Shown here: positions 6,876 to 7,305 of the stretch, piece by piece
Layout: the number at the start of each line of letters is the position of its first letter
Numbering within the stretch: position 1 is the stretch's first letter
DNA from: Treponema sp.
Lineage (GTDB): Bacteria; Spirochaetota; Spirochaetia; Treponematales; Treponemataceae
NCBI GenBank assembly: GCA_017622055.1
Contig: JAGARY010000301.1
Span: forward strand, 1-7,305
Length of the DNA stretch: 7,305 nt
Reading direction: 5' to 3'
The notes under the pieces: model-generated
What the model was told of the DNA's origin: nothing
Database searches by the model: none
What the model saw: only the letters and a program-made list of their open reading frames with translations
Translations under genes and position numbers: made by a program

Positions 6876-7305
6876 TTACTCCGTAAAAAGGAAATTATTG
6901 TAATTATTTGCAGATGAAGGTGGATCATAAATAAATCTTTGATCTGTAATATTTTGATTTAATTTATAATCGAAAAAGTCTAAAAAGAACTCTTCATTGT
7001 TTGGAGTAACTGCATTAATTCTTCTAATAAGTTTTGTATTTGGATTAATATAAATTTTAATAAACTTAAATGCTTCTGACGCGTTTTTTCTAGTCAAAAT
7101 AAATTTTACAACCATTTCATCAGAGCCTTCTTCCAAAGGTTCTGCATTCTGACCAGTTTCATAAGCAACAGTATAATATCTACTCAACAATCCCAATCCT
7201 TGTGCTGTGGCAATTGATGTAGCATTTCCAGAAGGATTCACTTGTTGTTGCAAAACAGCCGAAGATTTTGGCAAATAAATTACTAAATTTTCGCCATTAA
7301 AAACA
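6876..7305 (-). CDS. lolA: Outer-membrane lipoprotein carrier LolA family protein (C-terminal part)
   Basis: The gene enters from the right edge; 142 residues and the TAA stop are visible, and the N-terminus with any signal peptide is outside the window. LolA is a periplasmic chaperone that carries lipoproteins from the inner to the outer membrane. The visible part starts VFNGENLVIYLPKSSAVLQQ, the strand pair seen in LolA (an unfolded-sheet edge with a G-x-x-hydrophobic-Y-x-P pattern). A helix-rich region (AQGLGLLSRYYTVAYETG) and the strands FKFIKIYINPNTKLIRRINA follow, and it ends with FIYDPPSSANNYNNFLFTE, typical of the LolA C-terminus. It is followed after 7 nt by the RodZ-like gene, so the two are probably cotranscribed. 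The TTG at 7274 is internal, because the frame stays open to the edge and the residues before it fit the family. A more general LolA-like outer-membrane sorting protein cannot be excluded. Confidence 0.8.
   Translation of the reverse strand, partial: VFNGENLVIYLPKSSAVLQQQVNPSGNATSIATAQGLGLLSRYYTVAYETGQNAEPLEEGSDEMVVKFILTRKNASEAFKFIKIYINPNTKLIRRINAVTPNNEEFFLDFFDYKLNQNITDQRFIYDPPSSANNYNNFLFTE
6879..6882 (-). promoter_or_regulatory. Ribosome binding site of the RodZ-like gene
   Basis: GGAG lies 10 nt before the ATG at 6868 and just before the lolA stop codon at 6876-6878. It supports the ATG at 6868 over the upstream in-frame ATG at 6928 and fits translational coupling with lolA. Confidence 0.5.

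Noticed and set aside
6869..6928. Longer RodZ-like protein starting at the ATG at 6928
   Set aside because: It would overlap lolA by more than 50 bases and add a hydrophobic tail before the HTH domain; the ATG at 6868 has a good ribosome binding site and the normal domain start.
1..7305. CRISPR arrays, tRNA/rRNA genes, insertion sequences, long repeats
   Set aside because: I saw no regularly spaced repeats, no transposase-like reading frame, no terminal inverted repeats and no structured RNA gene; the window is almost completely filled by protein-coding genes.

Overview
The window is an AT-rich stretch that is almost wholly coding, with every gene on the minus strand. Read in the direction of transcription (right to left) the order is: C-terminal part of a LolA-type lipoprotein carrier (6876-7305), a RodZ-type membrane protein with an N-terminal HTH (5768-6868), rimO (4342-5775), a LacI-type cytoplasmic sensor (2928-4337) followed in the same frame by its detached GGDEF domain (2391-2897), a PcrA/UvrD helicase (135-2378), and the first 29 codons of a second sensor of the same type (1-89). 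Gene content, the low GC, the use of TTG starts and the sensor type (LacI-like domain, conserved SCGC, GGDEF) suggest a spirochaete of the genus Treponema. This is recognition from memory and was not tested by a search.

From lolA to uvrD the genes are packed with gaps of 4-12 nt or short overlaps, so they probably form one transcription unit. The first three are housekeeping genes: lipoprotein trafficking, cell shape, and S12 methylthiolation of the ribosome. The helicase is a repair/replication enzyme. There is no non-coding stretch of 300 bases. The longest gap is the 45 bp between uvrD and the leftmost gene, and it holds a near-consensus sigma-70-type promoter that appears to give a leaderless mRNA.

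The main oddity is at 2898-2930. The sensor and its diguanylate cyclase domain lie in one uninterrupted reading frame of 649 codons, but an in-frame TAG and, nine codons later, an in-frame TGA cut the linker between them. Both halves look intact, including the GGDEF catalytic and inhibitory sites, yet the GGDEF half has no convincing start of its own. This could be a fresh pseudogene, a split sensor/cyclase made by readthrough or reinitiation, or a sequence error. A paralogous sensor with its own promoter begins just beyond uvrD.
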